This document shows, piece after piece, positions 12,445-23,957 of a DNA stretch of 64,000 nt (its first letter is position 1; every line of letters begins with the position of its first letter). The stretch spans positions 352,899-416,898 of the forward strand of contig QEOQ01000493.1 in assembly GCA_010279815.1 (NCBI GenBank), given 5' to 3'. This stretch comes from Brachionus plicatilis. Lineage: Eukaryota; Rotifera; Eurotatoria; Ploima; Brachionidae. The notes under the pieces were generated by a model, which saw only the letters and a list, made by a program, of their open reading frames with translations, ran no database searches and had not been told where the DNA came from. Both the position numbers and the translations under genes were made by a program.

Positions 12445-14496
12445 ATGTCTTCTGTTAATGCTCAAACACTCGAAACCTTGTCTGATATAGCTCATCGATT
12501 GAGAATCCACTCGATTGAAGCCACCTCAGCCAGCAATTCTGGGTATATAATTTAATAAAAATAAATTCCAAAACAAATTTTCAAATATTTATTTTTGCAG
12601 TCATCCATCATCATGCAGTTCCATAGCCGAAATAATGTCGGTTTTGTTTTTCAACCAAATGAAATATGATGTTCAGGAACCCCGTCATCGGGCCAACGAC
12701 AGACTCATTTTATCAAAGGTAGGATCAGTTAAATATTGAATTATTTTCACATATACTAATTTTAATGTAGGGTCATGCTGCGCCAGTTTTGTATGCTGCT
12801 TGGGCTGAAGCTGGAGCATTTCCGGTCAGTGAATTGAAAAACTTGAGAAAATTAGACAATCCACTCGAGGGTCACCCAACTCCTGTTAGTTGAACAAATA
12901 AAATAATTAACTTTTTGGTCTTTTAATAATTTTTTTATTCAGAAATTGAATTTTGTTGATGTGGCTACAGGATCTCTTGGTCAAGGATTGAGTTGTGCTG
13001 CTGGTATGGCTTATGTTGGTAAATATTTCGATAAGGCCGATTACAGAGTCTATTGCATCTGCGGTGATGGTGAGAGTGCCGAAGGAAGCATTTGGGAGGC
13101 CTTTGCTTTTGCCAGTCATTACAAACTAGACAATTTGGTCAATATCATTGATGTGAACCGACTTGGTCAAAGTGAAGCCACCATGTACCAGCATGACATG
13201 GATGGTTACCAAAAAAAAGTCGAAGCCTTCGGCTGGCATGCTATAGTTGTCGATGGACACAATATTGAACAAGTAATAAAAGCTTTGGACACTGCTTCTC
13301 AAGTCAAAGGAAAACCTTGCTGCATCATTGCCAAAACCTACAAGGGTAAATTTTTCCCGGAGATCGAAGATCATCAATCATGGCACGGCAAACCATTGGG
13401 TAAACAGACCCAAGAGGTTGTTGAAGCCATTAGAAAAATGATAAAGAGTCCAACTACTAAGCTTGGTCATGAATTGTTGCCAATTAAAGCTCCCACAGCT
13501 GTAGTGCAGCCAACCAACTTGGCTAACATAAAACTAGCTACACCACCCAGTTATAAATTGGGAGATCAAGTTGCTACTCGTTTGGCTTATGGCACTGGAC
13601 TAACCAAACTTGGCCAAGCTAATCCTCACGTGGTTGCTCTAGATGGTGATGTCAAAAATTCAACTTATTCCATCAAATTTAAAGAAGCGTTCCCGGACAG
13701 ATTTGTAGAATGCTTTATTGCCGAGCAAAATCTTGCTGGTGTTTCAATTGGAGTAGCTTGCCGAGACCGCACAGTTGCTTTTGCGAGCACTTTTGCTGCT
13801 TTTTGGTCACGCGCTTTTGATCAAATTAGAATGGGAGCCATTTCACAAACAAATGCTAATTTCAGTGGATCACATGTTGGATGCTCAATTGGTGAAGACG
13901 GTGCCAGTCAAATGGCTTTGGAAGATTTGGCTATGTTTAGATCAGTGGCAGGCTCGACTGTTTTTTATCCAAGTGATGCTGTTTCGACCGAAAGAGCTAT
14001 CGAATTGGCCGCCAATACCAAAGGTATCTGCTACATTAGAACTAGTCGACCAAATACCTCAGTAATCTACGAGAATAATGAAGTGTTTGAAATTGGCAAA
14101 GCTAAAGTTGTGCTAAAATCTGACTCGGACTATGCAACTATTGTGTCTGGTGGCGTGACTTTGCACGAGGCTATTAAGGCTGCTAATCTTTTGAAACAAC
14201 AAGGAAAGAGCATTAGAATTATTGATTTGTTCACCGTGAAACCAGTAGATTGGCAAACAATTTTGGAAAATGTTAAACAAACTGGAAATCGCATTGTCAC
14301 TGTTGAAGATCACTATGCCGAAGGTGGTATTGGTGAAACTGTAGCTGCTGCATTATTGACCAATGCTCCAGGTCAATCATTCAATTTCAGAAAATTGTAT
14401 GTAAAGTCCATCCCAATTAGTGGTCAACCTCAAGAGTTGCTGGAACGATTCGAAATCGATTCGAACGCTATAATTAAAGCAGTTCAAAGCTTTTAG
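12445..14496 (+). CDS. TKT: Transketolase, 4 exons
   Basis: Transketolase is a thiamine diphosphate enzyme of the non-oxidative pentose phosphate pathway that moves two-carbon units between sugar phosphates in the cytosol. Exons: 12445-12542, 12601-12718, 12771-12884, 12943-14496, giving 627 aa, the normal animal length. Visible landmarks, in order, are SNSGHPSSCSS near the start, [13 protein letters not shown], the cofactor motif [14 protein letters not shown] ending in DVNR, and [18 protein letters not shown] with FYPSDAVS in the pyrimidine-binding domain. The C-terminal domain contains [14 protein letters not shown]. Frame is kept across all three short introns. An AATAAA lies at 14584. 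Frames on the other strand inside exon 4 are shadows. Confidence 0.96.
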
Positions 14497-17338
14497 ATAA
14501 AAGATTAATTTTAATCTTAATTTAGTTATAATAGTTATTTACTGTAACAAACACCAATTCGAAAATTTTGCTAATTTTTAGTTAATAAAATATTAAAAAT
14601 TAATTTTTTGATTAATTTTAATAAAATGGTTTAAATAAAATATATATTTAGTTGCCAATTTCCCTAGTTTGATTATTTTCCACCACTAGTTAAAAAACAA
14701 CTTTGGCGTATGCACCAAAAAACATCGCGCTTTTTTTATAGTGATGAAATCGAATATGAATATTTGATCCGAAATTAGAATTGTTTTTTGAATATAAATA
14801 ATTTTGAATGATATTCTTGAAAACTAATTTATTTAAATTAATAAAAATTGAATTTTTAAAATATTCGAATAAAAATTTGAAAATATAAAATTTTTGGATC
14901 AAAAACTGAATAAAATAAATATTCGATTTAATATTTGAAAATAAAAACAAATCAAAGAAAAAATTTTATTAAAAAAGAATTCATAAAATAAATTGAATTC
15001 CAATTCTAGGCGGATATTAAATGTGTGCTAGATTTTCACCAGTCAACACAACTTTTCTTACATTTTCTGGATTACGATAATCCCATCTACTACAAGAAAA
15101 AAAGTTGTTCTGATTGAACCAATGCTACAAGAGGACAAAAACTAAATATTCAAAAAATTAATTCTTCAATTTTAATATTTTATATTATTAGTTGAATTTA
15201 TCTAAAATTCAAGTTGTTCTTTAAAGTTAAGTTCGAATTTTTATTTAAAAGTAGATAGTTTTCGAATTTAATTTCAAAATAAAAATAAATTAAATATAAA
15301 TTCAAATTTATCTTATATTCAAGATTTTATTTGAATATACTATTTTTTCAAAAGTCTTTTCAAATTTTGTATTTATTCAAGTTTCAATTTGTGTCCAAAA
15401 AATTAATTCGATTTCATTACTTTTATTTTATAATTAAATTTTCACTCTTTAAAATTTAAGGAGTTATTTTTTAAACAAAATTAACTCCTTAAATTTAAAT
15501 TAAATTATTTTTTGTTTAAAATTAAAAAGGCAATGGAATCGTTCGATTTTAGACTTCGTAAAGTAGAAAATTGTAGGGGCTATTATTGTAACAAATAATT
15601 TTTTAATAACCTAAAAAAATAAATAGTTAAATTAAATCAAAACTTCATTTTTTGAATGCAAAATTTAGAAAACTAAGTGCACTAGTGACTAATATAACAT
15701 AGAATCTTAAAGTTGATTCATTTAGCTATCTTTTAAGTATATATTCTTAGTCCAAGTATTTTTGAAACAGGATTATTATTTGTAAAGACACACGCTTTTG
15801 AGTTATAAAATGGTAATGGAGTGTCTTTAATTTTCAAGAAGAGTTTTGTTCACACTTTTTGGTGTAAAATTGAGTATTTACTATAATCAGTCAAAAATGT
15901 GGTAAAAAAATATCATTCCATTCAATAGTAATTACATTTTATTCACTTAATAAAATTTTGTCGATTTTTGGATGTTTTTGATGATATATTTTGAACAGAG
16001 CATCGGACAAATAAGACCTTGGTGGCATTAGAGAGCTGATAAATTCTCTTTTCAATTTTATATAAAGCTTTACTGGTAAAAAATGAAAACCCCGGATTGA
16101 CTGAGATTAAGTTGTCAGATCGACGAGTTTTCGGATGTTATATATATATAAGAAGTCATTCTATTTCTGTATAAAGTTTCATCGGAAACAAACATTTATT
16201 TCTTATTTTTTTTTTAATTTAAAATTTCGGTCAAGCTTTATTGGACACCCGTTAAATTTGTCGGATCAAATTGGTGAAGATTTTGAAGAAGAAAGGCTAA
16301 AAAGAAATAACGAGATTGCTTTTGTCCAACCGCCTTTAATAAATATTTTTTAATCCTACGAGGATATGAATTTTTTTTTTAAACTATAAATTTTTCTTTA
16401 AAAATTGAAAAATTTATCTTTTTAAAATTAAAAATCTTGGAATTACAAACGATTGACCAAACTCTTTAAGGAGATGATGCTAAGTTTTAATTTAATCAGT
16501 ACTAAGAATTTCTAAATAATTTACAATAATACATTTTGACAATTCAATTAAATTTTATTTGATTTAATTTAAAAGTAAAAAAGGATATTGAGAGTTTTTC
16601 AAGCATAGATTCCATTCTAATTTTATTTTAGGAAATTTTATTTTCGCTTGACAGAATATCAATGCATAAATGTTAATCAAATTCTTTCAAAATTAAAAAT
16701 TTAGAAAAATAAAAGTTGCTAAATCTTTACAAATTTTTAACATACATTTATGTTTCTTCAAATAATTTGAGTCTTCAGTACTTAATTTATTTTATTCAAA
16801 TATGCTTATTTGTCATAAAAAAAAGATGTCATTATCGTTTAAGCTACAAGATTGCCTAGTTAAACAAATTTTAAATTAAATAATATCATAATTTTTTTTG
16901 ATTTCATTTTTGTAAAGCTGTTGAAAAAAAAATTTATTTGAGAAAAGAGAAACATTTTCTTCTTGAACTTTTCATTGATGAAATTTTGTAGTTTTGGACC
17001 TCAATATTAAACCTAAATCTTGTTTTGTTCACTTCAAACAAAATGTCTTTTTAAATCGCACTTTTACTTTTAAAAAGTCAAAATGAGACCTCATATACAA
17101 AAAACAAACAGACACGTGCCTATAAATTATAATATATTAAATACCATAATTTTAATCACAAGACTTTAATTTGTTTTCAAAATTTCTGTCTATTTTAAAA
17201 TAATATTTTTTGCATTTTTTAATTTGTTAATTTTCACAAAATTAAATTATTAAATTGTCCAACAACTTGTAAATACGAAAAAAAAAGAAGTGATTTTTTT
17301 AAATATCGATCACTAAATGTTCGGTGAATAGGGCAAAC
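14497..17338. other. Transketolase-VPS39 intergenic region
   Basis: This is 2.8 kb of AT-rich DNA. A short perfect hairpin with arms TTTAAGGAGTTA/TAACTCCTTAAA sits near 15459-15500. A possible orphan terminal exon lies on the minus strand at 15017-15124 (separate entry). The 72-aa frame ending at 16353 has no recognisable motif. VPS39's promoter must lie at the right end. Confidence 0.4.
15017..15124 (-). other. Possible orphan 3' terminal exon, unidentified
   Basis: On the minus strand a polypyrimidine-type acceptor ending TTGTAG precedes 35 open codons and a TAA stop. The peptide starts HWFNQNNFFSCSRWDYRNP and ends in LTGENLAHI. An AATAAA on the same strand follows within about 60 bp. The residue composition is unlike the surrounding AT-driven frames. 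I could not find matching upstream exons between here and VPS39 and do not recognise the family, so this may be a gene fragment or chance. Confidence 0.25.
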
Positions 17339-20300
17339 ATGACTTCCAAAAATACAAATGCCGCCTTGATGCTTCATCCGGCCGCTAACCAAACACACAA
17401 AGCATTTGAGGTGTACAATTTTGCTGAGAAAATTCCGCTGGTGATCGAATGCATGGCATGCTATGACAACATTTTCATGGTCGGAACATACTCGGGTCAA
17501 ATTTTAATCTATGAAATAAATCAAGTCCTTGAGCCAGTGTTTGACAAGTCAATAAAAATTACCAAAAAGCCCATTCAACAAATCGAAGTTGTCAAAGAAT
17601 TCAACATAGTTCTCGTTCTGTTCGATTATCAAATTCATGTGATAGACTTGGAAAAGTACCAACTTCAATATTCCATAACAAAAAGCAAAAATTGCTCTCT
17701 TTTCAGCACTAGCGTGTCAAAAGATAGAAAACTTCTGCGCCTAGTGGTCGCCTGCAAGCGAAAAATTCAATTTTACTACTTGTCAAATCAAATAAACTCA
17801 AAATTTATGGAACTAATTTCAGACCTTGAGTTGAACGATGTGCCACGCACTCTCGAAATTACCAGTGAAAATTTAGTGATTTTTTCCTTAAAAAAAGACT
17901 TTTTCTATTACGAATTGCCATCAACCAGCGCCGGTCTAGGCACGTCCAGCGAATTGCCGGCCCAAAAGTTGAGCTCTGGCTCAAGATCCATCGACCCCCT
18001 GTGCTACAAACTTCACAATGACAATTTTCTAATAGCCTTTGACGAAAACAAGTCAGTGCTGTTTGATGCCAAAGGCGCCCCGATTCTAAGCTACCCCATA
18101 GAATGGTCCGGTTGTCCATCTTTCATTTGCAACATAGGTTTCTATTTGATCGCAATCATACCCAACACAAACACTGTTGAAATACTGACCATGGAGCCTT
18201 CATCGACCAGTGTTCAGCTCATCGAATTCAACAAAGAGTCATCCTCAACCATATCCTCAAGCCTGGGCTCATCATTTACATCCAAAATTGTTGACTTTGG
18301 CCTGGGTGGTCTGAGCTCGGCGGCCGCGAGTGCGCCAGAAAAGCTCAAAATTCTTAAGTCGAACAAAAAATCTGTCTGCTACGTGGCCAACCAGTCCAGT
18401 GTGTGGTGCCTGAGTCCCGTCAACATAAATGATCAGATAAATAGTGCCATATTGCTGAAAAATTTTGATCTAGGCCTTGCGCTCATGTCCGCCCAGAGCC
18501 TCTTTAACCAAGTGACAATCAACGAAATCCAAGAGGACAAACACCTGCTGGTCCAGCCTTTCTATTCATTGAGCTTCTTGCAGCAAAAGATGGACGAAAA
18601 TTTGAGCCGCAAGCTCAGGAACATGCACGCACTGAGTTTGTTTGTGCAAAAAAAGTTTGTCGACTCATTTCAGCTATTTCAAAAAATGAAAACAGATCCT
18701 AGTCATCTGATAGCTTTTTTTCCCGGCCTACTACCGGACGGATACCGGGCCAGACTAAATTTGGACGACTATTACCAGAGCTTTGAGCCCAAAGAGCTCG
18801 AGGACGGCGTGGCCGGCCTAATCGACTACCTACAATTCAAAAGAAACGAGTTTCTGAAAACAGACGACTTGGCTTTGAGTCTGGAGCCATTGATCGACGG
18901 TCGACCAGTAATCAGAAAAAAAATCTCCCTACTCGAAATAATAGACACCACGTTGCTTAAATGCTATCTTATTTCCAAAGAAAGTTTGGTACAATTTTTT
19001 TTGCGCCGTGATCCCAATTTTTTGCACCTAGAAGAAAGTGAACGGCTCCTAAACCAGCACAATAAAACAAACGAGTTGATTATTTTGTACGAAAAGAAGG
19101 AGGCGCACGAAAAAGCGCTTAATTTGCTGTTGACCGAGTCCTCCAAGTCCAACTCAAGTTTGAGCGGACTAAAACACTTGGTGAACTACATGAAAAAAAT
19201 AGGCACAAAAAATCTTGCTCTGGTATTCAAGTACGGCAAGTCGGTGATTGAAACCGATTACCATTGGGGTCTCAAAATTTTCATCGGTGGCAATTTTGAC
19301 AAGCTGGACAATTTGTTGGAGGAAAAAGCGCGCCAAAAAGACGAAAATGTAAATGAGACAAGAAGTCTTTTGGCCGATTCGGACATGGTCGGTGACACTT
19401 TGCTGAGTACTTTTTTAAAAATTGATCTTTCCGAGTCAAAAAATAAAAAAAAAAGCCAGGACTCGTTAAATTTGGACCTGTCCACCTTGATTGATGACGA
19501 TGACGAGTTTCTCAAAGACCTCAATCATGCAGAGGTGGTTGCATTTTTGGATGAGCAAGTTGAGCCCAGAGAACTAAGCGCTTATTTGGTTAAAGTTTAT
19601 CTGCAGTATTGTGTGTATGTGTGGAAGGACAAAGAGGCTAGGATAAATAACAAATTAGTGGACATCTATCAAGCTTTTGTTGACCACAATTATGCGCTGC
19701 CTGGCCAAAGTGTCGATGCAGAAAAGCCAAAAAGCTACAAACAAGTGCTCAAATTTTTGCTCAACTACACCAACAACTATGAGCCGCTGAGCACTCTGGC
19801 CAAACTAGATTTGGATAAGTACCCGGAAGAGCGCGCAATAGTTCTTGGCAAAATGGGACACCACAAAGATGCCCTGAGTATATATGTAAATATTTTGAAT
19901 GACACAAAAAAAGCCGAAGCCTATTGTGAATACATTTATTCCCAAAGCTACATTGCCGGCTCCAAGGACGTCTTCTACGAACTACTACAATTGTATCTAA
20001 ACTCGGACTATGAAGAAATTCGAATTGATGCCTCAATTAGGCTGTTGAACATGCATTCAAAGGAAATTGGCACAGTTAAAACTTTGGAACTTTTGCCTGC
20101 CCAATTGATGAAGTGCAAAAATTTGTCACAGTTCTTCGAAAATATGCTCGATCGGATAGTCCGAACCAAACATGATACCCAAATTAGAAATCGTTTGATG
20201 GTCGCACTGCAACTTCAGGTGCACGAGAACAAAATAATGTGTCAAGACAAAAAATTTGTGGTCACTCATGAGCAAATATGCCACGAGTGCAATAAACGCA

Positions 20301-20398
20301 TGGGCAGAAGTGCCATGGTTAGATATCCCAATGGAGTACTCATACACTACGGTTGTTTGAAAAACTCTGAAACAATTCTAAAAACTTCTAATACTTGA
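17339..20398 (+). CDS. VPS39: VPS39 / Vam6-like HOPS subunit, single exon
   Basis: VPS39 is the Rab7-binding subunit of the HOPS tethering complex, which promotes late endosome, lysosome and autophagosome fusion. The 1,019-aa product begins at the ATG at 17339; an upstream in-frame GTG at 17324 is not a likely start. An N-terminal citron-homology (CNH) beta-propeller (about residues 20-370) carries serine-rich insertions. A central helical clathrin-type repeat region includes KISLLEIIDTTLLKCYL and ELIILYEKKEAHEKALNLLL. The C-terminal VPS39 zinc module has CHEC near residue 981, then RYPNGVLIHYGC ending at about 1006. An acidic, lysine-rich insertion (KNKKKSQDSLNLDLSTLIDD) is absent from vertebrate proteins. 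Unlike its multi-exon neighbours it has no intron and is visibly richer in G and C. An AATAAA lies at 20452. Confidence 0.95.
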   Translation: MTSKNTNAALMLHPAANQTHKAFEVYNFAEKIPLVIECMACYDNIFMVGTYSGQILIYEINQVLEPVFDKSIKITKKPIQQIEVVKEFNIVLVLFDYQIHVIDLEKYQLQYSITKSKNCSLFSTSVSKDRKLLRLVVACKRKIQFYYLSNQINSKFMELISDLELNDVPRTLEITSENLVIFSLKKDFFYYELPSTSAGLGTSSELPAQKLSSGSRSIDPLCYKLHNDNFLIAFDENKSVLFDAKGAPILSYPIEWSGCPSFICNIGFYLIAIIPNTNTVEILTMEPSSTSVQLIEFNKESSSTISSSLGSSFTSKIVDFGLGGLSSAAASAPEKLKILKSNKKSVCYVANQSSVWCLSPVNINDQINSAILLKNFDLGLALMSAQSLFNQVTINEIQEDKHLLVQPFYSLSFLQQKMDENLSRKLRNMHALSLFVQKKFVDSFQLFQKMKTDPSHLIAFFPGLLPDGYRARLNLDDYYQSFEPKELEDGVAGLIDYLQFKRNEFLKTDDLALSLEPLIDGRPVIRKKISLLEIIDTTLLKCYLISKESLVQFFLRRDPNFLHLEESERLLNQHNKTNELIILYEKKEAHEKALNLLLTESSKSNSSLSGLKHLVNYMKKIGTKNLALVFKYGKSVIETDYHWGLKIFIGGNFDKLDNLLEEKARQKDENVNETRSLLADSDMVGDTLLSTFLKIDLSESKNKKKSQDSLNLDLSTLIDDDDEFLKDLNHAEVVAFLDEQVEPRELSAYLVKVYLQYCVYVWKDKEARINNKLVDIYQAFVDHNYALPGQSVDAEKPKSYKQVLKFLLNYTNNYEPLSTLAKLDLDKYPEERAIVLGKMGHHKDALSIYVNILNDTKKAEAYCEYIYSQSYIAGSKDVFYELLQLYLNSDYEEIRIDASIRLLNMHSKEIGTVKTLELLPAQLMKCKNLSQFFENMLDRIVRTKHDTQIRNRLMVALQLQVHENKIMCQDKKFVVTHEQICHECNKRMGRSAMVRYPNGVLIHYGCLKNSETILKTSNT

Positions 20399-20617
20399 TT
20401 AATTAGTAAAAATATTTTTCCATTAATTAATTTATTTATTTTGATTATTTTAATAAATTTTCCGGATCTAATTAAACCGGTTGAATGTAAAATTTTAGCT
20501 TTTTTTTTTGGAAAAAATTTTGAGACTAATTTTTAGATAAAAAAGTATTTTGGCATTTTTTTTTGGTCAAATAAAGTGTTGCTCTTAAATTGGTAACTAA
20601 ACATTTAGTTTGAATTT

Positions 20618-20994
20618 TATTTATTATTTTTTTATTTGTGACGAGCTTAAGCTCTTTCAAATTATACAAAAATCAAAACTCAATAACAAAGTTAATTACT
20701 AAGTAAAATATATTAAACATTTGAATAGATATATTTAAATAAAAGAGTGACAGCTTATACGTGTTTGAATATTTGAGAGTTCAGGAAAATAAGAAGAAAT
20801 TGTAAGCTAGAAATCACATAATGCAGTTGGATATTCGATATGTCTTTATTTAAAACCTTCTTTATACTCTTCCACAAGTAATGGAACAAAAGTCGGTTTA
20901 AGACTTTTAGTAATTTAAGTTTATTGAAGGCCTCTTGGTCCATTATATTGGAATAGGTATCATATTTTAGATCTAAGATAGATCTTTCTTTCAT
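20618..20994 (-). mobile_element. 3' fragment of a LINE, 5'-truncated (family L1x)
   Basis: Reading the minus strand, an open stretch ends LLIFLNSQIFKHV and is followed by a 3' untranslated tail with the hairpin-like word GAGCTTAAGCTCGTCAC. It then ends in an AATAAATAAA-type tail near 20618. The copy at 25490-26140 shares the same peptide ending and the same GAGC...GCTCG tail, which marks these as one non-LTR retrotransposon family. Only the extreme C-terminus is present here, typical of 5' truncation. Confidence 0.55.
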
Positions 20995-21475
20995 GTTTCT
21001 AATGACTTGTATTTTTAATGTTAGTTTCTGAGAATGAATTTAAAATAGGCAACGAATTATCTTAAATTAATCTTTTGTTATGTTACATGATTTTTGCAAA
21101 AAACTTAAAAGAAAAAATTAATCTTGACTTAATAAGATTTTGAAGCAAAAATTAAATTCTTATGAATTACATTAGATTCAAAAACAGACTTGCGCACAAG
21201 TCAGAAAAAAAAGTCATTTTAAAGTCTTTGAAATAAAAATGGCCGCCTTAATAATTACATGGAACGGCAAAAGACTTATTTTTAAAAAATTGGTATAATA
21301 AAATATGTCTCAAATAAGAAACTTATTATGTCTCAAATAATTTACAAAAAGATTTCCACCAAATAATAAGACACAAAATATATTTTTTTCTTAAGCTTGA
21401 AAATAGAAAATGATTTTTTATTTAAAGTTAGTAATTTTTTTATTATGGGTCGAAAATTTATTTTAGATTGAAAGA
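20995..21475. other. Upstream region of the first Orai gene
   Basis: This stretch is AT-rich. A TTTATTTTAG acceptor-like sequence lies 12 bp before the ATG at 21476, so a 5' UTR intron is possible. No other feature was seen. Confidence 0.35.
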
Positions 21476-22522
21476 ATGATTCGACCTCAGAAAATGAGCT
21501 CTTTCGAGCTAAATTTTTTGGAAAAAAACAACGCGAAAAATTTGCCCTCATCAAACGATGTAGAAAGCTTGACAAGCAATAAGACATCAGCCAATATTCA
21601 AATGGACCCAGTTGAGCCCAAAAATGTTACTTTCGGGTTAAACAATCTAAAACAAAGTGAACAACTCATCAGCCCAACTAGCATTTCACGATTTAGACCA
21701 CCAAATTTTGGCAATTACCGCTCATCAATGCAGCTTTTTAACCTGAAACTTAGTCGATCTAAATTAAAAGCTGTCACTCGCACTTCGGCACTGTTATCAG
21801 GCTTTGCCATGGTTGCTATGGTTGAGTTAAGTCTTGATTATAATGATTATTTTGAAGCCATTAAGCAAGAACATGAAAAAGATTTATTAGCAGCAAATTT
21901 GTCGATTAGCCAAAACGCTATTAAAAATGAAATACAAGCAGACAAGTATCTTATTCCTGAAACAATGTTGGTATTGTATTCATTGGTGACTTGTCTTTTG
22001 GTAGGCGTTCATATGGTTGCATTGATGATAAGCACTTGTATATTGCCGCAGTTGGAAGCTTCTTCAGATGATCAGTTGGAATTTGAACGCCAATTTTTTA
22101 GATATGAGCAAAACATACGAAATCAAAGTAGTATTTTGCCACAAAATGGTGATACCAAGATAAATTTGTGCGAGAGCCAGAATGATGATACTTTATTTAA
22201 GAAAAATCATGATGAAAATTTTCTTAATGAATCTCATATAATTTTTCCATACCACAAATTCCATAAATTTATAGAAACAGCTTGGATTAGCTCTACTGTT
22301 ATTGGATTGTTTTTATTTATCTTAGAAATAGGAATTGTTGTGTATATTAAATTTTATCCTATTAGCAAAATTGCGGCATTTACCGGAGCTATTGTAATGA
22401 CTCCGATTTTAGTTTTGTTTATAGTCTTTACAGTATTTTTTTATAGGCATGTAGCAGATTTTAAGCTCAGCACAAGTAAAAAAATTATTAGCCAACTAGA
22501 AAAACATGAGCACATTATATGA
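21476..22522 (+). CDS. ORAI: Orai store-operated calcium channel, copy 1
   Basis: Orai proteins form the plasma-membrane pore of store-operated calcium entry, gated by STIM from the ER. The 348-aa single-exon product has the family signature LSRSKLKAVTRTSALLSGF running into TM1, with the selectivity-filter glutamate at E117 (human Orai1 E106). TM2 is VTCLLVGVHMVALMISTCILP, TM3 starts at IETAWISSTVIG and keeps the TM3 glutamate at E284, and TM4 spans about 302-323. The TM1-TM2 outer loop is roughly 30 residues longer than in vertebrates and has an NLS glycosylation sequon. The cytosolic loop between TM2 and TM3 is also extended. The C-terminal tail is short and ends in HEHII, with little sign of the leucine-rich STIM-binding coil. 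This copy is the closest of the three to canonical Orai. Confidence 0.93.
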   Translation: MIRPQKMSSFELNFLEKNNAKNLPSSNDVESLTSNKTSANIQMDPVEPKNVTFGLNNLKQSEQLISPTSISRFRPPNFGNYRSSMQLFNLKLSRSKLKAVTRTSALLSGFAMVAMVELSLDYNDYFEAIKQEHEKDLLAANLSISQNAIKNEIQADKYLIPETMLVLYSLVTCLLVGVHMVALMISTCILPQLEASSDDQLEFERQFFRYEQNIRNQSSILPQNGDTKINLCESQNDDTLFKKNHDENFLNESHIIFPYHKFHKFIETAWISSTVIGLFLFILEIGIVVYIKFYPISKIAAFTGAIVMTPILVLFIVFTVFFYRHVADFKLSTSKKIISQLEKHEHII

Positions 22523-23460
22523 AAAACATTTTAAAAACTCTAGTTAATTTACAATAACAATAAATCAATATTTTAAAAATAATATGATCTCAGTATTTTT
22601 TGATCTAAATTGTTCTTCTGGAAATCTTTTTTTAAATTTTAGTTTTTAATGTTAGTGTTTTACACAGAATCTAAAGCCAACAAAAAAATTAATTTTATCT
22701 TCTTATCGATAACATTCTTTTTATAATCGAGTTCAAAATAAACCAAATACTAATATTAAATAATTTTTAAATCAAAATTTAATTCTTAGAATAAACTAAA
22801 GACAATATTGTAATTAATTTTTAACTACTGAATAAAACTGTTTTTGTGATTGTTTATTTTAAAATTATTTGGAAACGTCATGTTTTATTTTAAGATACGT
22901 GATTTTAATCAACTGGTATTAGAATATTATAAGTCGGCGGGTTGAATACTTTTCATTTCAAGTGAAAATATTTATATATTATAAAATGATTTTTTGAACA
23001 GATCAATTCAAATCCATTTATTTTTATTTTGTAATTTTTTTTTTAAACACTGAAATTCTGATCATAGTCTGATGACCAATACTTAGTAATACAAATGATT
23101 AAGTCGATCCTGTAAGGAGATTTTTTTTTTAAAAAACAATTTGTTAATTCAAAAACATTATTTGTACTTGGATATTCTTCAGCATTGAAGGGTGACATTT
23201 TCAGATTTCAATGAAATGCAGTTTTTTTTTAATGTGAGAAAATTTAGTTTGTTATTGTAAGATTTATTTAATTACAACTGTTCTAGACATAAAAAAATAT
23301 TTTTTCCAAGTAAAAATTATATTAATTTATCTTAAAAATTTTTAACACATATATCTTTTTTAGCAAAATTTTAAATTTTAAAATAAATTTCTTCATCATT
23401 TTTCTTCACAGTTGAATTTTTCCCAAAAATTATTATATAAATCTAAATTATTGTGCCAAA
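22523..23460. other. Orai copy 1-copy 2 intergenic region
   Basis: An AATAAA lies about 35 bp after the copy 1 stop (22559). The rest is AT-rich without a supported feature. Confidence 0.4.
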
Positions 23461-23957
23461 AAATTAATTTTGCTTGAGAGAAATTATTCATTAATTATTT
23501 TTAAAAAATCTATTTTTAGATTTTAATACTAACTAAGCCAAAAATAATGCTTTATTGTTTTATAATGATTTTTGACTAGTTAAAATCAACACAAATATGT
23601 GAAATATTTTTGTTTATTAATTAAAAAAAGTTTTTTTAGAATTTAATTAATTGAATGTCTAGAATAATTATAAATTTCGTCTAAAAAATTCAGAATCAGA
23701 ATTTACATTCGAACTTGCTTTAATGCACCATGATGCTTAATCTTGCGTATCCGTCTCAAGTATTTTCTAGGATTTTAATTACAATTGCTTTTAAATTAAA
23801 AAGGTATAATCAAATCATTTTCGAATGACATTATTTTTACCATCTTTATTTTAAATAACATAACAATTTAAATCATTGGAAAAAATAAACAGTGTGAATC
23901 AAAATTTTAAACAATTGTTTAAAAATTCAAAAGATCATTAATCCGGATTGTACAGAA
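23461..23957 (+). repeat. Duplicated 5' flank of Orai copy 2
   Basis: This block is repeated before Orai copy 3 at about 28974-29458. Over the roughly 330 bp next to the ATG I count only a handful of substitutions. The further part carries a small indel and more differences. It ends in a TTGTACAG acceptor-like sequence two bases before the ATG. It probably holds the promoter and a 5' UTR. Confidence 0.85.

Noticed and set aside
12907..14313. Opposite-strand and alternative frames inside transketolase
   Set aside because: The sense frame encodes a complete, conserved transketolase; the others have no family features.
16135..16353. 72-aa forward frame before VPS39
   Set aside because: The second half looks slightly protein-like but there is no convincing start, splice partner or known motif, so it is not called.
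17859..20347. Minus-strand frames inside VPS39
   Set aside because: They are shadows of the clear 1,019-codon sense frame, with no independent motif.
17339..20398. VPS39 as a bacterial contaminant or horizontal transfer because it lacks introns and is G/C-richer
   Set aside because: The CNH domain, clathrin-type repeats and C-terminal zinc module are eukaryote-specific and the flanks are continuous with the rest of the locus.
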